NCBI GenBank assembly: GCA_037975125.1
Contig: CM075857.1
Coordinates: 46,691,172-46,755,171, forward strand
Direction of reading: 5' to 3'
DNA: 64,000 bases
From: Latrodectus hesperus
Lineage: Eukaryota; Arthropoda; Arachnida; Araneae; Theridiidae
This document shows, piece after piece, positions 58,101-64,000 of the stretch. Each line of letters opens with the position of its first letter. Positions within the stretch are counted from its first letter, which is position 1. The position numbers and the translations under genes were made by a program. The notes beneath the pieces were generated by a model. The model was not told where the DNA came from. It saw only the letters and a program-made list of their open reading frames with translations, and did not search any database.

Positions 58101-59260
58101 ATTGTTTTCCTCAAAGAATATCTTTTAAAATTGTTCTAAAGATTCAGAGAAGAAATTGTACATTTTTATTATTTATGGCTTAATGAATTTTGACTTGTGT
58201 AACTTGGAAGTATTATTTTTGCTTTCTTATGTTTTTAAATGTATGTCATAGATTTTTTGATCACATGTTATAATTTATGAATGGGTGTGTGCTATTTATT
58301 CTAAAATAAAATTTTTTTGATTAATTTAAAAAAACGAATGTTTCATTAACATTTAAAACTTTATCATGATGATGTCCACTATTCATTCATAACTCATACT
58401 TTGAATTAGGAATTCATTCTTTTTCTCATTAACTTATTATCTATTATATTCCTTGAATTTTTTTTTCAATAATTCCTAAACATTATTAATTTTTACTTAA
58501 TTAGACAACTAATACATAAATATTGATTTGTTGCAAGTCTTCTGAAATTTATTTATATTCTTTAAATTAATATTTTTATCAATTATATTTAATTATTAGC
58601 AACTGTGATCATACAATTTAAATTGTCTGATCACAGTCAATTCCATTTGTATCTTTCTTATTAGAAATAAAGAGTTATAACTTAAGTGGTGTTAAAGTAA
58701 TAAAAACTTTCATTATTAAAAATAAAAGCATTTATTTTTAAAGTTTTCATTCTTTTAATTTTTGACTACTTTTTTTTTTAATTTATTGACCTTTTTTTTC
58801 ACAAATATATTTATGAAAAAGAAGGAAATTCTTAATATAAGAATAAACAGTTCTAAGCATTTATTACACTATAACATTTGCCATTGTAAATTGATAGCTA
58901 TATATTTTTGATAAAATGCTTTCATTGGAATTGAAATAATATTTATTTTATATAAAATTTTGTATTATAAATTCTAAATATACGTAATAATTTTTCACCG
59001 AAGCAATTTTTAATTGTTTTATTATGTGTTTCATTTAAGTGTATAACACAGTGTATTTTTTAATATAACATCTTAGGAAGCATATCTTGGTTCTGATTTT
59101 GTAGCTTATAACTATTATTGCGAAAGTAACTTTCAAACTTTGCAGTATTTTTTCTTTACTTTCAGAATTGGTAACATGACTAATTTAGCAGCAAATGGAT
59201 CCAACCTTGATGCCCTGACTCAAGCATATTCAGGAATACAAGGTATTCAACCTTTTGCAG
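16603..59260 (+). CDS. CELF: CELF1/2 (Bruno-like) RNA-binding protein, 13 coding exons, 3' end outside window
   Basis: CELF proteins bind GU-rich RNA through three RRMs and control alternative splicing, deadenylation and translation in nucleus and cytoplasm. The thirteen exons listed in the summary join in one frame (1234 or 1246 nt, about 411-415 codons). RRM1 has RNP2 (KMFVGQI) and RNP1 (GCCFVTFY) split by an intron. The linker [13 protein letters not shown] and RRM2 ([35 protein letters not shown]) follow. These match the CELF1/2 branch rather than CELF3-6. Then comes a long Ala/Gln/Asn/Ser-rich divergent domain ending in [11 protein letters not shown], a CELF hallmark just before RRM3. 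RRM3 is not found downstream, so the gene continues past 64000. Introns of up to 10.4 kb are loaded with transposons. The arthropod counterpart is Drosophila bru1/bru2; which of these is the ortholog cannot be told here. Confidence 0.96.
16769..18448. other. CELF intron, nothing else recognised
   Basis: AT-rich intron between the two RRM1 exons. A long T-run lies at 17680-17691. No transposase or RNA gene seen. Open frames at 17506-17792 are T-rich and read as low-complexity Phe/Leu/Tyr. Confidence 0.5.
18449..18507. repeat. Perfect 25-bp inverted repeat, 9-nt loop
   Basis: 18449-18473 is the exact reverse complement of 18483-18507 (core ACATAACAGTAAAGAATT), with loop 18474-18482. In RNA it would form a strong hairpin ending 66 nt before the exon at 18574, possibly affecting acceptor or branch-point use. 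No coding content. Confidence 0.95.
18574..18656 (+). CDS. CELF: CELF coding exon 2: second half of RRM1
   Basis: Acceptor ATTAATAG, donor GTAAGT at 18657. The 83 nt take up phase 1 and leave phase 0. They encode RNP1 (CCFVTFY) and the helix ending [11 protein letters not shown] perfect 25-bp inverted repeat (18449-18507) lies 66 nt upstream, inside the intron. Confidence 0.95.
18888..21545 (-). mobile_element. hAT DNA transposon with intact ends and 8-bp target duplication
   Basis: Ends are CAGGGGTGCACAACCT on the left and, inverted, CATGGATGCACAACCTA on the right. The target duplication GTTTCAAA is at 18880-18887 and 21546-21553. Subterminal GAGGGGCCAAA / GCGGGCCA motifs are typical of this hAT subgroup. 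The 2658-bp element carries a single broken transposase on the minus strand. Exact duplications argue for a fairly recent insertion, yet the gene has several lesions, so it was probably moved in trans. Confidence 0.93.
19212..20985 (-). pseudogene. hAT transposase pseudogene (BED finger, RNase H-like core, dimerisation tail)
   Basis: The transposase would bind the element ends and cut them. N-terminal to C-terminal on the minus strand: a BED-type zinc finger ([25 protein letters not shown], 20835-20910), then a 307-codon open core (19888-20811). The core has [15 protein letters not shown], the hAT first catalytic Asp region, [12 protein letters not shown] (second Asp region) and [14 protein letters not shown]. 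Decayed sequence to the C-terminal dimerisation region ([13 protein letters not shown], 19326-19385) completes it. Frame changes near 20760 and 19440 and stops at 19888-19890 and near 19735 disrupt it. Closest in style to the GTF2IRD2/FAM200/ZBED-like hAT proteins. Confidence 0.9.
22280..23593 (+). mobile_element. Mariner transposon, 1314 bp, near-intact
   Basis: 29-bp terminal inverted repeats (22280-22308 and 23565-23593, beginning CGAGGGTTACTCTGAAATTT) match at 28 of 29 positions. TA duplications lie at 22278-22279 and 23594-23595. A single transposase frame fills the interior. A 13-bp perfect hairpin (23498-23528) sits just 3' of the stop codon. The ends look young compared with the other mariner relics here. 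Confidence 0.97.
22472..23490 (+). pseudogene. Mariner DD34D transposase, two lesions
   Basis: Cut-and-paste transposase with HTH-type N-terminus ([19 protein letters not shown]), linker GRPP, the VPHNLT motif and catalytic triad. Catalytic residues are D in VTGDETYI, D in [10 protein letters not shown], and D in AMCDFWLF with 34 residues between the last two (DD34D, mariner). SPDLA is present. TGA at 23114-23116 replaces the Trp of the usual WYTT motif and a frameshift near 23165 follows. Upstream coding (EHFRA before MIFYDF) is broken by an in-frame TGA. It reads as nearly full length (about 340 codons). Confidence 0.93.
24190..26420 (+). mobile_element. Decayed jockey-like non-LTR retrotransposon
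   Basis: RT block: [20 protein letters not shown] followed by [14 protein letters not shown] (24222-24330), then [18 protein letters not shown] (24390-24447). The catalytic YVDD box is near 24729-24740. Faint later relics include a PWRLLHTKEV-type segment near 25575-25610 and an RNase H-like [13 protein letters not shown] (26104-26142) with IGHT near 26365. Many stops and frameshifts; an old copy. Endonuclease not seen. No clear poly(A) tail or duplications. Confidence 0.75.
27109..27640. mobile_element. MITE-like element with inverted ends beside a (TA)n run
   Basis: CAGTAGGGG... at the left and, inverted, CAGATTGGG... at the right frame a 532-bp AT-rich block without coding capacity. A perfect 15-bp inverted match ATCCATTATTTTTTT is at 27128-27142 and 27608-27622, with imperfect matching outside it. 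The right end directly abuts (AT)n. Family unknown; CAG ends resemble hAT or CACTA-type MITEs. Confidence 0.6.
27641..27709. repeat. (AT)n microsatellite 34 bases before a coding exon
   Basis: About 34 AT units between the MITE and the acceptor of the exon at 27744. Confidence 0.97.
27744..27792 (+). CDS. CELF: CELF coding exon 3: RRM1-RRM2 linker (49 nt)
   Basis: A short exon between TTTATAG and donor GTATGT. It encodes [16 protein letters not shown] plus one base, the conserved beta-5 end of RRM1 and the inter-RRM linker. It sits 34 bases after a (TA)n run and a MITE, so its acceptor region is unusually close to repeats. Confidence 0.93.
28099..28128. repeat. Poly(T) run
   Basis: About 30 consecutive T in a CELF intron, preceded by TTG; possibly the poly(A) tail of a minus-strand retroposed fragment, but no body was recognised. 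Confidence 0.8.
28455..30174 (+). mobile_element. Internally deleted hAT-like element
   Basis: The right end, read inverted, is CAGGGTTCGTACAGATTTCC with subterminal CCTGG-type repeats, a signature of a widespread hAT group. The left side (28455-28530) has the matching subterminal CTCCTGAAATTTT / CTCCTTGAAAATC / CTCCTAGAATTTT repeats but the terminal bases are eroded. At 29040-29145 a BED-finger relic remains in two frames ([10 protein letters not shown], then [14 protein letters not shown]). The catalytic core is absent. Exact left boundary and target duplication not determined. Confidence 0.65.
30830..31740 (-). mobile_element. Non-LTR retrotransposon relic (RT domain)
   Basis: On the minus strand: [11 protein letters not shown] (GEYQCGF-type RT motif, near 31680), then [15 protein letters not shown] (the FIDFKKAYDSI block A, 31540-31585). 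[16 protein letters not shown] follows. A decayed YADD region lies near 31295 and a C-terminal FEELQIIKK...[11 protein letters not shown] near 30885-30960. Stops and indels are numerous; an ancient fragment. The FKKAYDS style suggests an RTE/Dong/L1-like clade, distinct from the jockey-like relics nearby. Confidence 0.65.
32590..33270 (-). pseudogene. Old mariner transposase relic
   Basis: Minus strand: [11 protein letters not shown] and [16 protein letters not shown] (N-terminal HTH2 region), then [21 protein letters not shown] (32800-32870; the DYLEKGKTI-YY segment). [12 protein letters not shown], where the DNAPAHTS box has decayed, and [10 protein letters not shown] near 32635 follow. The catalytic Asp residues are lost. 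Much older than the copy at 22280 and of a different mariner lineage. No terminal repeats found. Confidence 0.65.
33280..34239. other. CELF intron, nothing recognised
   Basis: AT-rich DNA before the RRM2 exon. No coding relics or clear repeats; a T-rich tract precedes the acceptor at 34239. Confidence 0.5.
34240..34365 (+). CDS. CELF: CELF coding exon 4: first half of RRM2
   Basis: Acceptor TTTGTATTCAG, donor GTACAT at 34366, phase 1 at both ends. Encodes [18 protein letters not shown], then [12 protein letters not shown] and NGQSRG. The RNP2 (LFVGML) and the SKKCSENDV helix are diagnostic for CELF1/2 RRM2. Confidence 0.95.
34744..34823 (+). CDS. CELF: CELF coding exon 5: second half of RRM2
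   Basis: Acceptor TTAATCTGCAG, donor GTAAGC at 34824, leaving phase 0. Encodes RNP1 CAFITYA and the helix [17 protein letters not shown]. The intron before it is only 378 nt. Confidence 0.95.
35689..35826 (+). CDS. CELF: CELF coding exon 6: end of RRM2 and start of divergent linker
   Basis: A 46-codon, phase 0-0 exon. Begins [18 protein letters not shown], the strongly conserved beta-5 of RRM2, followed by a basic KRQQQMM stretch and a diverged SNIWNMTSF...LSSQYIA corresponding to the GL-PQYLA part of vertebrate CELF1/2. Acceptor TTTTTTCAG; donor GTAAGT at 35827. Confidence 0.95.
35827..37329. other. CELF intron, nothing recognised
   Basis: AT-rich intron. A short (TA)n at 37016-37026 and GT run at 37000-37009 only. 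Confidence 0.5.
37330..37535 (-). repeat. Possible 3' LTR of the BEL/Pao element
   Basis: Downstream of the pol stop (37654-37656, minus strand) lies a purine-rich tract (AAGAGGGGGCC, rc of 37531-37541), as expected for a polypurine tract. About 200 bases with an AATAAA signal (rc near 37370) follow. No second LTR was found to confirm it. Confidence 0.35.
40651..40920 (+). pseudogene. piggyBac transposase deletion derivative: N-terminus joined to C-terminal Cys-rich finger
   Basis: The start [20 protein letters not shown] and the acidic [10 protein letters not shown] stretch are a typical piggyBac transposase N-terminus; this frame stops at 40792-40794. In the same frame, 40831-40920 encodes [20 protein letters not shown] and [12 protein letters not shown], the C-terminal cysteine-rich domain (C-x2-C-x4-C-x7-C-x4-H) that binds terminal repeats. 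The DDD catalytic core (roughly 500 residues) is missing. Such derivatives can move only with another transposase. Confidence 0.8.
41130..41296 (+). repeat. Unclassified GC-rich repeat module
   Basis: GC content jumps above the background. AAGCATGCTTGGGAACTAAGC, GGGGTCTTGTGTTAGGCTGACCCC (partly self-complementary) and CCCGGCCCACATGGGCTGTT resemble conserved SINE or element ends. No coding sense. Could be the right arm of the piggyBac block or a SINE body. Confidence 0.4.
43551..45450 (-). mobile_element. Jockey-like non-LTR relic with poly(A) tail
   Basis: Sixteen T at 43551-43566 are the minus-strand poly(A) tail, directly against the BEL/Pao relic. Upstream on the minus strand: [12 protein letters not shown] (43900-43935, the DVAQAFD-VWH block), [16 protein letters not shown] (44130-44185, block before RT) and endonuclease remnants ([10 protein letters not shown], 45070-45105; NSDHF near 44900). 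Order endonuclease-RT-poly(A) is right for a LINE. Heavily mutated. Confidence 0.72.
45451..46260. other. CELF intron before exon 7
   Basis: AT-rich, no coding relic. An 11-bp inverted repeat CTTTATCTAAA/TTTAGATAAAG lies at 45546-45574. Confidence 0.5.
46261..46315 (+). CDS. CELF: CELF coding exon 7: linker exon [10 protein letters not shown]
   Basis: A 55-nt exon between TATCTTTTTAG and donor GTTAGT at 46316, phase 0 to 1. Encodes [18 protein letters not shown]. It follows a 10.4-kb intron holding the nested BEL/Pao-piggyBac-LINE block. Frame and phase fit both neighbours. The donor is non-optimal (GTTAGT), so skipping or alternative use is conceivable, but skipping would shift frame. Confidence 0.85.
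46316..47590. other. CELF intron, nothing recognised
   Basis: AT-rich intron. A C-run (CCCCCCCC, 46583-46590) is notable in this composition. No domain found in the short open frames at 46351-46674 and 46946-47185. Confidence 0.45.
47600..48560 (-). pseudogene. Old mariner transposase relic (second lineage)
   Basis: Minus strand: [20 protein letters not shown] (48211-48271), equivalent to the VPHDLTEAHK-R motif, then IITQDEKWT (48140-48170), where the first catalytic Asp (VTCDEKW) sits. AERGLVGLF follows. The C-terminal half (47600-48080) is badly scrambled. No inverted ends located. Motif style fits the mellifera-like mariners, unlike the copy at 22280. Confidence 0.65.
48561..49713. other. 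CELF intron, nothing recognised
   Basis: AT-rich intron leading into exon 8; no open frame resembles a known family. Confidence 0.45.
49714..49785 (+). CDS. CELF: CELF coding exon 8: linker repeat unit (MQQLAALAA)
   Basis: 72 nt, phase 1-1. Encodes [19 protein letters not shown] plus NNTNS. Acceptor TTTTTAG, donor GTAAGT. The core resembles the single MNALQLQNLA-type unit of vertebrate CELF1/2. It can be removed or duplicated without changing frame. Confidence 0.92.
50400..50815 (+). pseudogene. Non-LTR retrotransposon RNase H / CCHC fragment
   Basis: Begins near the end of RNase H with [18 protein letters not shown], continues through a Trp-rich linker ([16 protein letters not shown]), then, after a TAG near 50606, [17 protein letters not shown], a damaged CCHC knuckle with the last His/Cys changed. 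A 5'-truncated fragment of a different family from 3262. The GC-richer 50230-50400 just before it probably belongs to the same insertion. Confidence 0.7.
51447..51521 (+). CDS. CELF: CELF coding exon 9: diverged linker unit ([11 protein letters not shown])
   Basis: 75 nt, phase 1-1. Encodes [19 protein letters not shown] and SGNHTP. Acceptor ATGTTTACAG, donor GTAAAA. It keeps the LNAL-LQ core of the repeat unit but has Gly in place of the Ala tract. Confidence 0.9.
51823..52391. mobile_element. Non-autonomous hAT (MITE) with exact 8-bp target duplication
   Basis: Left end CAGATTTCAGCAACCTTATG with GTGTGCCA following; right end, inverted, CAAACATTAGCAACCTACAG with CATGTGTCA following. GTTTAGAC flanks both sides (51815-51822 and 52392-52399). 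569 bp, AT-rich, no coding. The CAACCT/GTGTGCCA end pattern is typical of hAT elements. Lies in the 995-nt intron between two CELF linker exons. Confidence 0.85.
52517..52579 (+). CDS. CELF: CELF coding exon 10: linker repeat unit (IQSLAALAS)
   Basis: 63 nt, phase 1-1. Encodes [20 protein letters not shown] and P. Acceptor TTTTTCTTGTAG, donor GTAAAT. Its [13 protein letters not shown] pattern repeats that of exons 8 and 11. A hAT-type MITE ends 126 bases upstream. Confidence 0.93.
52690..52785 (+). CDS. CELF: CELF coding exon 11: linker repeat unit ([10 protein letters not shown])
   Basis: 96 nt, phase 1-1, separated from exon 10 by only 110 nt, the shortest coding-region intron here. Encodes [20 protein letters not shown] and a Gly/Ser-rich tail ending HGLSAS. 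Acceptor TTTGCTTTAG, donor GTATGG. Confidence 0.93.
52786..55682. other. CELF intron with a poly(T)-headed GC-richer repeat
   Basis: Mostly AT-rich. At 54000-54022 about 23 T precede a GC-richer block (to about 54330), as if a minus-strand retroposed sequence with poly(A) tail; its minus-strand and plus-strand translations show no family I recognise. Nothing else seen. Confidence 0.4.
55683..55830 (+). CDS. CELF: CELF coding exon 12: Ser/Asn-rich linker with tandem donors
   Basis: Acceptor CTTTTAAAG. Encodes [18 protein letters not shown], then [14 protein letters not shown], then [11 protein letters not shown]. Two donors are available in the same phase (2): GTATGA at 55819 and GTATGT at 55831, giving proteins with or without YDQL. 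The downstream donor is closer to consensus. The GLNN...GVNG stretch corresponds to the GLNN-NALAGMAALNG part of vertebrate CELF2. Confidence 0.9.
55831..59165. other. CELF intron
   Basis: AT-rich. A near-perfect 36-bp palindrome is at 58602-58637. A GC-richer patch (57380-57420) and open frames at 56987-57405 (minus) have no recognisable relatives. Confidence 0.45.
58602..58637. repeat. 36-bp palindrome with one central mismatch pair
   Basis: ACTGTGATCA at one end and TGATCACAGT at the other, joined by ACAATTTAAATTGT; one T/C position breaks perfection. Includes two TGATCA sites. Confidence 0.9.
59166..59260 (+). CDS. CELF: CELF coding exon 13: conserved pre-RRM3 segment
   Basis: Acceptor TTTCTTTACTTTCAG, donor GTAATA at 59261. 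Takes up phase 2 and leaves phase 1. Encodes [19 protein letters not shown], then [23 protein letters not shown] is nearly invariant in CELF1/2 and precedes RRM3 in the family, so at least RRM3 should lie beyond the window. Confidence 0.95.
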
Positions 59261-60262
59261 GTAATATTTTTTGGTTGCTGATTATTAGCTTATTATTTAT
59301 TTATTTTTTTTATTATTATATGCTTTTTTAATATTAAGTTTTAGTTTAAATTAGGTTCTTCTTTTTCTTCTCCCTTTCTGTTAATTTTTTTTTTTTTTTA
59401 CTTTTTTATTTAATAATTCTTATTAAAATTCCTTTAAAGATTATTTTTCTTTATTTTTTAAATTAAAAGTCAATTTTAAAGTAGAGGTCTTGTTTTATAT
59501 GAGCAAATATCTTAACTACTTTTTTATAATTTTGAATGCTTCTTGTAAGGTAAGTATGGATCATAGGTGATGCATTTTACTATTAATCTTGTCAAGTAAA
59601 TATTTATTTACAGAAAACTATATCATATTTTATAGATAAATGTGAAAAAAGTTTTAAGCATAAGATACAATAAAAAGAATTGCAAAATTTTATGAACTAA
59701 AATATGTATTAATTGAATTTTTATATTAGAAATATATATAACTAGGTATTTTAATAAGTTTCTAAATATTTTAAATTAAAATTAGGATTGTTATTGTTAC
59801 TTAAAATATTGCAAAATATATTTCAATTGCAATATTTACTATTAATTAAATTTATAGATAATATAAGCACATTTAAAGCTATGCATCTAATTTTACTGAT
59901 CTAGTTTCATAGTCTTTTTCATTTGATTGGTACTCCAGTACTTAATACTAACTCGTTCATTACACGATTCACAGCTCGCATATAATTTAAATCGTTATCA
60001 TATTAAATATATAATGATAGCTTCATAAGTTTTTGCTACAACTGTTATTAAGGGCAATACTAAGATAAATTTTGATTATAAAATATAGAGAATTGCACAT
60101 TTATTTTAGATTTTATTCAGCTTTTTCAGTTATAAATAGCTATTCAGAGAGAGACAGTAGAAAAACTTTATTACTGATTTCAATTTTCAAAAATCAACTA
60201 ATATGTAAAATAATTAGTTAAAAATATTTTTAATATAAAAATATTCATTTTAATATAAAAAA

Positions 60263-60306
60263 TACAAACCAGTAGGTTGCTGCATACAGCAACCTACTGA
60301 TTTGTA
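60263..60306. repeat. 20-bp stem, 4-nt loop hairpin
   Basis: CAAACCAGTAGGTTGCTG pairs with CAGCAACCTACTGATTTG with one mismatch (G-U capable on one RNA strand), plus two outer A-T pairs; loop CATA. Confidence 0.9.
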
Positions 60307-61310
60307 GCTATGAGTTTAGATTTCAGTTGATAAATAAGCTAAATACACAAGACTAATAGCTTAATGCCATGTATTAAAAAAATTTTGGTGTAAATATAAA
60401 GAATAAATAAATAAAAGGAAATAGAAAAGGCTGATAACACTTATTGGGTTGACAGTTTAATTTCTATTTGAGGAAAAAGTTTTAGCAGTAAATGCCATAA
60501 AGTTTATGTGTGTACTAATCAATTATTGGTATTCAGGTCATTAAAAAAAGATAATTATTTGATTTTCAATTTTGAGTTTTTCTACACATATTATGCACTA
60601 TATTTGCATGATGTTTTTAAGAGTGCAATCTTTGAGAACAAATTTTATTTCCTTATATAAACTTGTGTAGGGTGATCATTTTTTGAATAATTTTATTTTA
60701 TAAAGTTTCTGGTTTTCTAACCAAAATGTTAATCAAGCGATTAATACTATTGCTTCAATGTTTGTTGGTTTAATTTTCACCTTAGATTATTGCAAATGAA
60801 AGAAAAAATAGTTAGGTACAATTTTGTCTGCAACGGGATATGTTCTTTGTCGAGTGAAAAAGCACATTTTTATCAGTATATTTTATTTCTTTTTAAAATA
60901 GTTAATCAAAAATTAAAACTATTATTGAATAACTGTAATTAATTCAAAGACATTTTAGTAAATTAATGTTCATTCAATATGTGTTTCTGTAATTTTGCAA
61001 CAGAGTCACCAAAGTTTATTTTTCAAAGGAAGCATATTTAAAAAAATTCTGAATTTTTGACACTGTTTATAAAATTTTAAAGCAATTCTAATGCTTATTA
61101 TTTTCATATAAAGTAGAAAAATCTTATGCTTACAAATTTTTAAATAATCTCTTGTCAAATTTACAGTATCTATATCTCAAAATTGTGTGTTCTTTTTAAG
61201 AATACTAAAGCAAAATTAGTGACATTAACATACATGGGTAAATGATTTTTCAAGTTTTACTTGAATTTATGATTTACACATACTTGTGTTTATGTATTAA
61301 GAGCTTTTTT

Positions 61311-61517
<207 letters not shown>

Positions 61518-62089
61518 ACATACATGATTATAAATATACCTCATTTTATTGGAAATTGGTTCAAAAATTACTTTTTTAATTAATAATTTGTTTTGCGTGT
61601 ATTAGCCATTTTAATATTGTAAGGTGTCAATTATGATAGTAAGTTAATATTTTAAAATCATATTCTATTATACCCCTACAGTTTTTATAAATATCCTAAT
61701 AAAAATGACATGTTTCTTGTAGAAAAGTTAAAAAAATCAAATTCAGTTAAATCTCAAATCAGTATTTCACGACTGCAATATTTTTTCAGTTGACTTATAG
61801 TAATGATACTTCTTTTTTATCTCCTAGATAACGAAGCAGGTACCATAACTTATTTTCAACAATGTTGAATTATCCCTTCAGAACAAAAAATATTCATATT
61901 CATGTTATATAGTTTTGACTATCAAAGAAAATAATTTAGGTGGCAAATAAAATGAATGACACACGTGCAAGAAAGAGTCAAAATCCAAAAGTGCAATTGG
62001 TTCGATAATTTTGTTTTCTCTTCACTACAGCAATAAGATTTGTTTATTTGTGGTTGATGAAATTGACATCCATCAAACTCAGAGAAAAA

Positions 62090-62715
62090 GAACTAATGTT
62101 ACACGTTACTATCATGACTTGGAACTGTTATCTTAGAAAAATTTATGTAGAAATTGCTTTAGGCTAGAAGCAAAAAAAGATAGGAGTATCTGGCCAACTG
62201 GTCAAAATAGAAGAACTTCTATTCACCCTGAAAAAATAATAAATAACATAGTATATGTTCCCACTCTAATAGGTTTTTGGCGGAATTTGCCATGATACAA
62301 ACCATGCATTCCGCATTGCAGATTACAATTGGAGAACAAAGTGTCTGCTAAAATACTTTAAGGAAAATTTAAATGAAGTTTCTGTCATCTACTCCAATTC
62401 TTAAGAGCTTTCACAGTAAAATAATTTGATATAGCAGTATTTTCTCATTCCAAAGCGAATCACTATTTCAGCTTTGTGCATCCAGAAACTGGCTGGTAAA
62501 TTAGGTTCTATGGTGCAGGGTCTGAGATTGGACATGCTGCACCAATCCAGAAACTTGTCTTCATATGCAGATGGTCGAACGCCTACAGGGTTCCACCATA
62601 TTTCGCAGAATTCATTAGAAGAAAAAAACAAAGTGAATGGAAAAGATTTATGACTCGATCATTAAAGAGATTGCTTAGCAGTTTCCGCCAGAAAATCATT
62701 GGCATTTAAACAAGT
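62090..62715 (+). pseudogene. Merlin-type (IS1595/ISXO2-like) transposase relic
   Basis: Four blocks in family order. KIGVSGQLVKIEELLFTLKK (62177-62236) matches the GG-G-VEIDESKFGKRK block, with the first Asp now Glu. VFGGICHDTNHAFRIADYN (62273-62329) and VSVIYSNS (about 62379-62402) match the IYSD-W block, with Asp now Asn. HYFSFVHPETG (62461-62493) and YFAEFIRRKK (about 62599-62628) match the VNHS-FVDP-TG and L-E--WRRK blocks. Several stops and at least one frameshift. Terminal repeats not located. Confidence 0.68.
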
Positions 62716-64000
62716 TTTGTCATTAAATGATAATTATTTAGTGCATAAAATGTTTGTACTATTTTTAGTAATTTCTACAAATGTAAGCATTTTCCAATTA
62801 TACAAATAAAAAAGGAATACTTATGACAGTAATTACAATTTTTTCTTTCCTGTTACAATTGTCTTAAAAAGATATAATGGAATTGTATCTTTTTACTTTA
62901 CCACCTATCAAATAATTGAGTGAAGGGAAACAAAATCTGATTTTGATATAGATTGTAACAAAGAACATAATAAATATTGAATTTTTTATGGCATCAGAAA
63001 ATTACATGAACACAAAAGCATTTAAATGTTTATATTCAGTTTGTTTATATGAAATACATTTGATAAAATCTGTTCTATATTAATGTTTGTAAGATCATGT
63101 TTAAATTGTTTCATTTGTTATTGGACTTCAATGATAGTTCAAATTGATTCCTTCTTGTAAAATTAATGAGAAAATATTTTGATTGAAAAATTGGAGCTTG
63201 AATGTTATTAGTTAACAGTATAAATGGTCAAATTATCCTTTATTTCTATCTTTGGAATATTTTCTTTTTGCATTAACATTTAACCAACTTATTTTATTTA
63301 AATTCCAAAAAATAGTGTTGTATTACATGAAAATCTGATTTTTTTCATTAAAAATCTGATATTTATAATTTTATAAAATAATCAAAGCAGAAAGATTGTA
63401 TGGGAAATAAAATTTTAAAATATAGTTAATAAGAAACTTCTGCTAGAACTACATTAATATAATTCTTTTCTCATCTCAATTTTGGAAAATCATTTATTTT
63501 CCATAAGGATTCTTGAATTTTATTTTTTCCATCATCAAAAGTAAGCATTTTTTAAAAATTGTTGTAGCAAAGGAAAATCTTTACAAATAGTAATTCAATA
63601 AAAAAATAAAATTACTGTGGCAGTATTACTGTATCTAATTAGATTTTTCCATCTGGCCAAAAATTTTGCTTATTGTTTTCACATAATTTCTGTCATGGTT
63701 ACCCTAATAAATTGTTTCAGAAAAATTAATTTTGTTGTTAAGTGGGAGAAATCATAAGGAAAATACCTGATCACACTAGCAAATTTAAATTAGTAAACTT
63801 TTTAAATTTTTGTTTTAACCACAAGTTTCTACTGTTTAATTGAAAACAACTTTCATCAAAAATAAAGATTTGAATTCATGTTCCTTTCTAATTTTATAAC
63901 ATTTCCAACTCTCTTCAAATTTAGCCAGGAAGCATAGTATTAAAACGTGTTATTCATTTCTTACTAATAATAATAATGTTATATTCTCTCTCTCTCATAC
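62716..64000. other. CELF intron to window edge, nothing recognised
   Basis: AT-rich with a (TC)n start at 63987-63995. No RRM3 coding sequence found. Confidence 0.45.

Noticed and set aside
62401..62631. 76-codon minus-strand open frame as a gene
   Set aside because: The opposite strand carries the Merlin transposase blocks; this frame is its antisense.

Overview
This is a very AT-rich (roughly three quarters A+T), intron-dominated animal genomic window. The one host gene is on the + strand: an RNA-binding protein of the CELF1/2 (CUGBP/Elav-like, Bruno) family. Intron style and the mobile-element mix (mariner, hAT, piggyBac, Merlin, BEL/Pao, several non-LTR families, a tRNA-derived SINE) suggest an arthropod, plausibly an arachnid or a hemimetabolous insect. 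The sequence alone does not fix the order.

Host gene layout. A probable 5' UTR exon (16339-16391) is followed by thirteen coding exons: 16603-16768, 18574-18656, 27744-27792, 34240-34365, 34744-34823, 35689-35826, 46261-46315, 49714-49785, 51447-51521, 52517-52579, 52690-52785, 55683-55818 (or 55830) and 59166-59260. All splice with GT-AG and consistent phase. The first six exons encode RRM1, the RRM1-RRM2 linker and RRM2. The rest encode a long, low-complexity, Ala/Gln/Asn/Ser-rich divergent linker. The last exon ends in phase 1, so RRM3 and the C-terminus lie beyond 64000. A more distal first exon or promoter may sit near 8600-8695 (weak).

Mobile elements. 3262-4333 is a 5'-truncated non-LTR element whose tail carries a SINE with 13-14 bp target duplications; a decayed YqaJ-type exonuclease gene follows at once. 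Introns hold a Tc1-like fragment (15886-16215), a hAT element with intact ends (18888-21545), a near-complete DD34D mariner (22280-23593), a decayed LINE (about 24190-26420), a MITE (27109-27640), an internally deleted hAT (about 28455-30174), a LINE relic (30830-31740) and an old mariner (32590-33270). Next comes a nested minus-strand BEL/Pao element (37654-43550) interrupted by an internally deleted piggyBac and abutting an oppositely dated LINE (43551-45450). Further on are another old mariner (47600-48560), a LINE fragment (50400-50815), a hAT-type MITE with exact 8 bp duplications (51823-52391) and a Merlin relic (62090-62715).

What stands out. The linker of the CELF protein is built from consecutive phase 1-1 exons, several repeating one short Leu/Ala-rich unit. 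That looks like tandem exon duplication giving a cassette array. An in-frame tandem splice donor and a perfect 25-bp intronic hairpin just upstream of an RRM1 exon are further candidates for splicing control. I see no operon-like, CRISPR or novel defence system.
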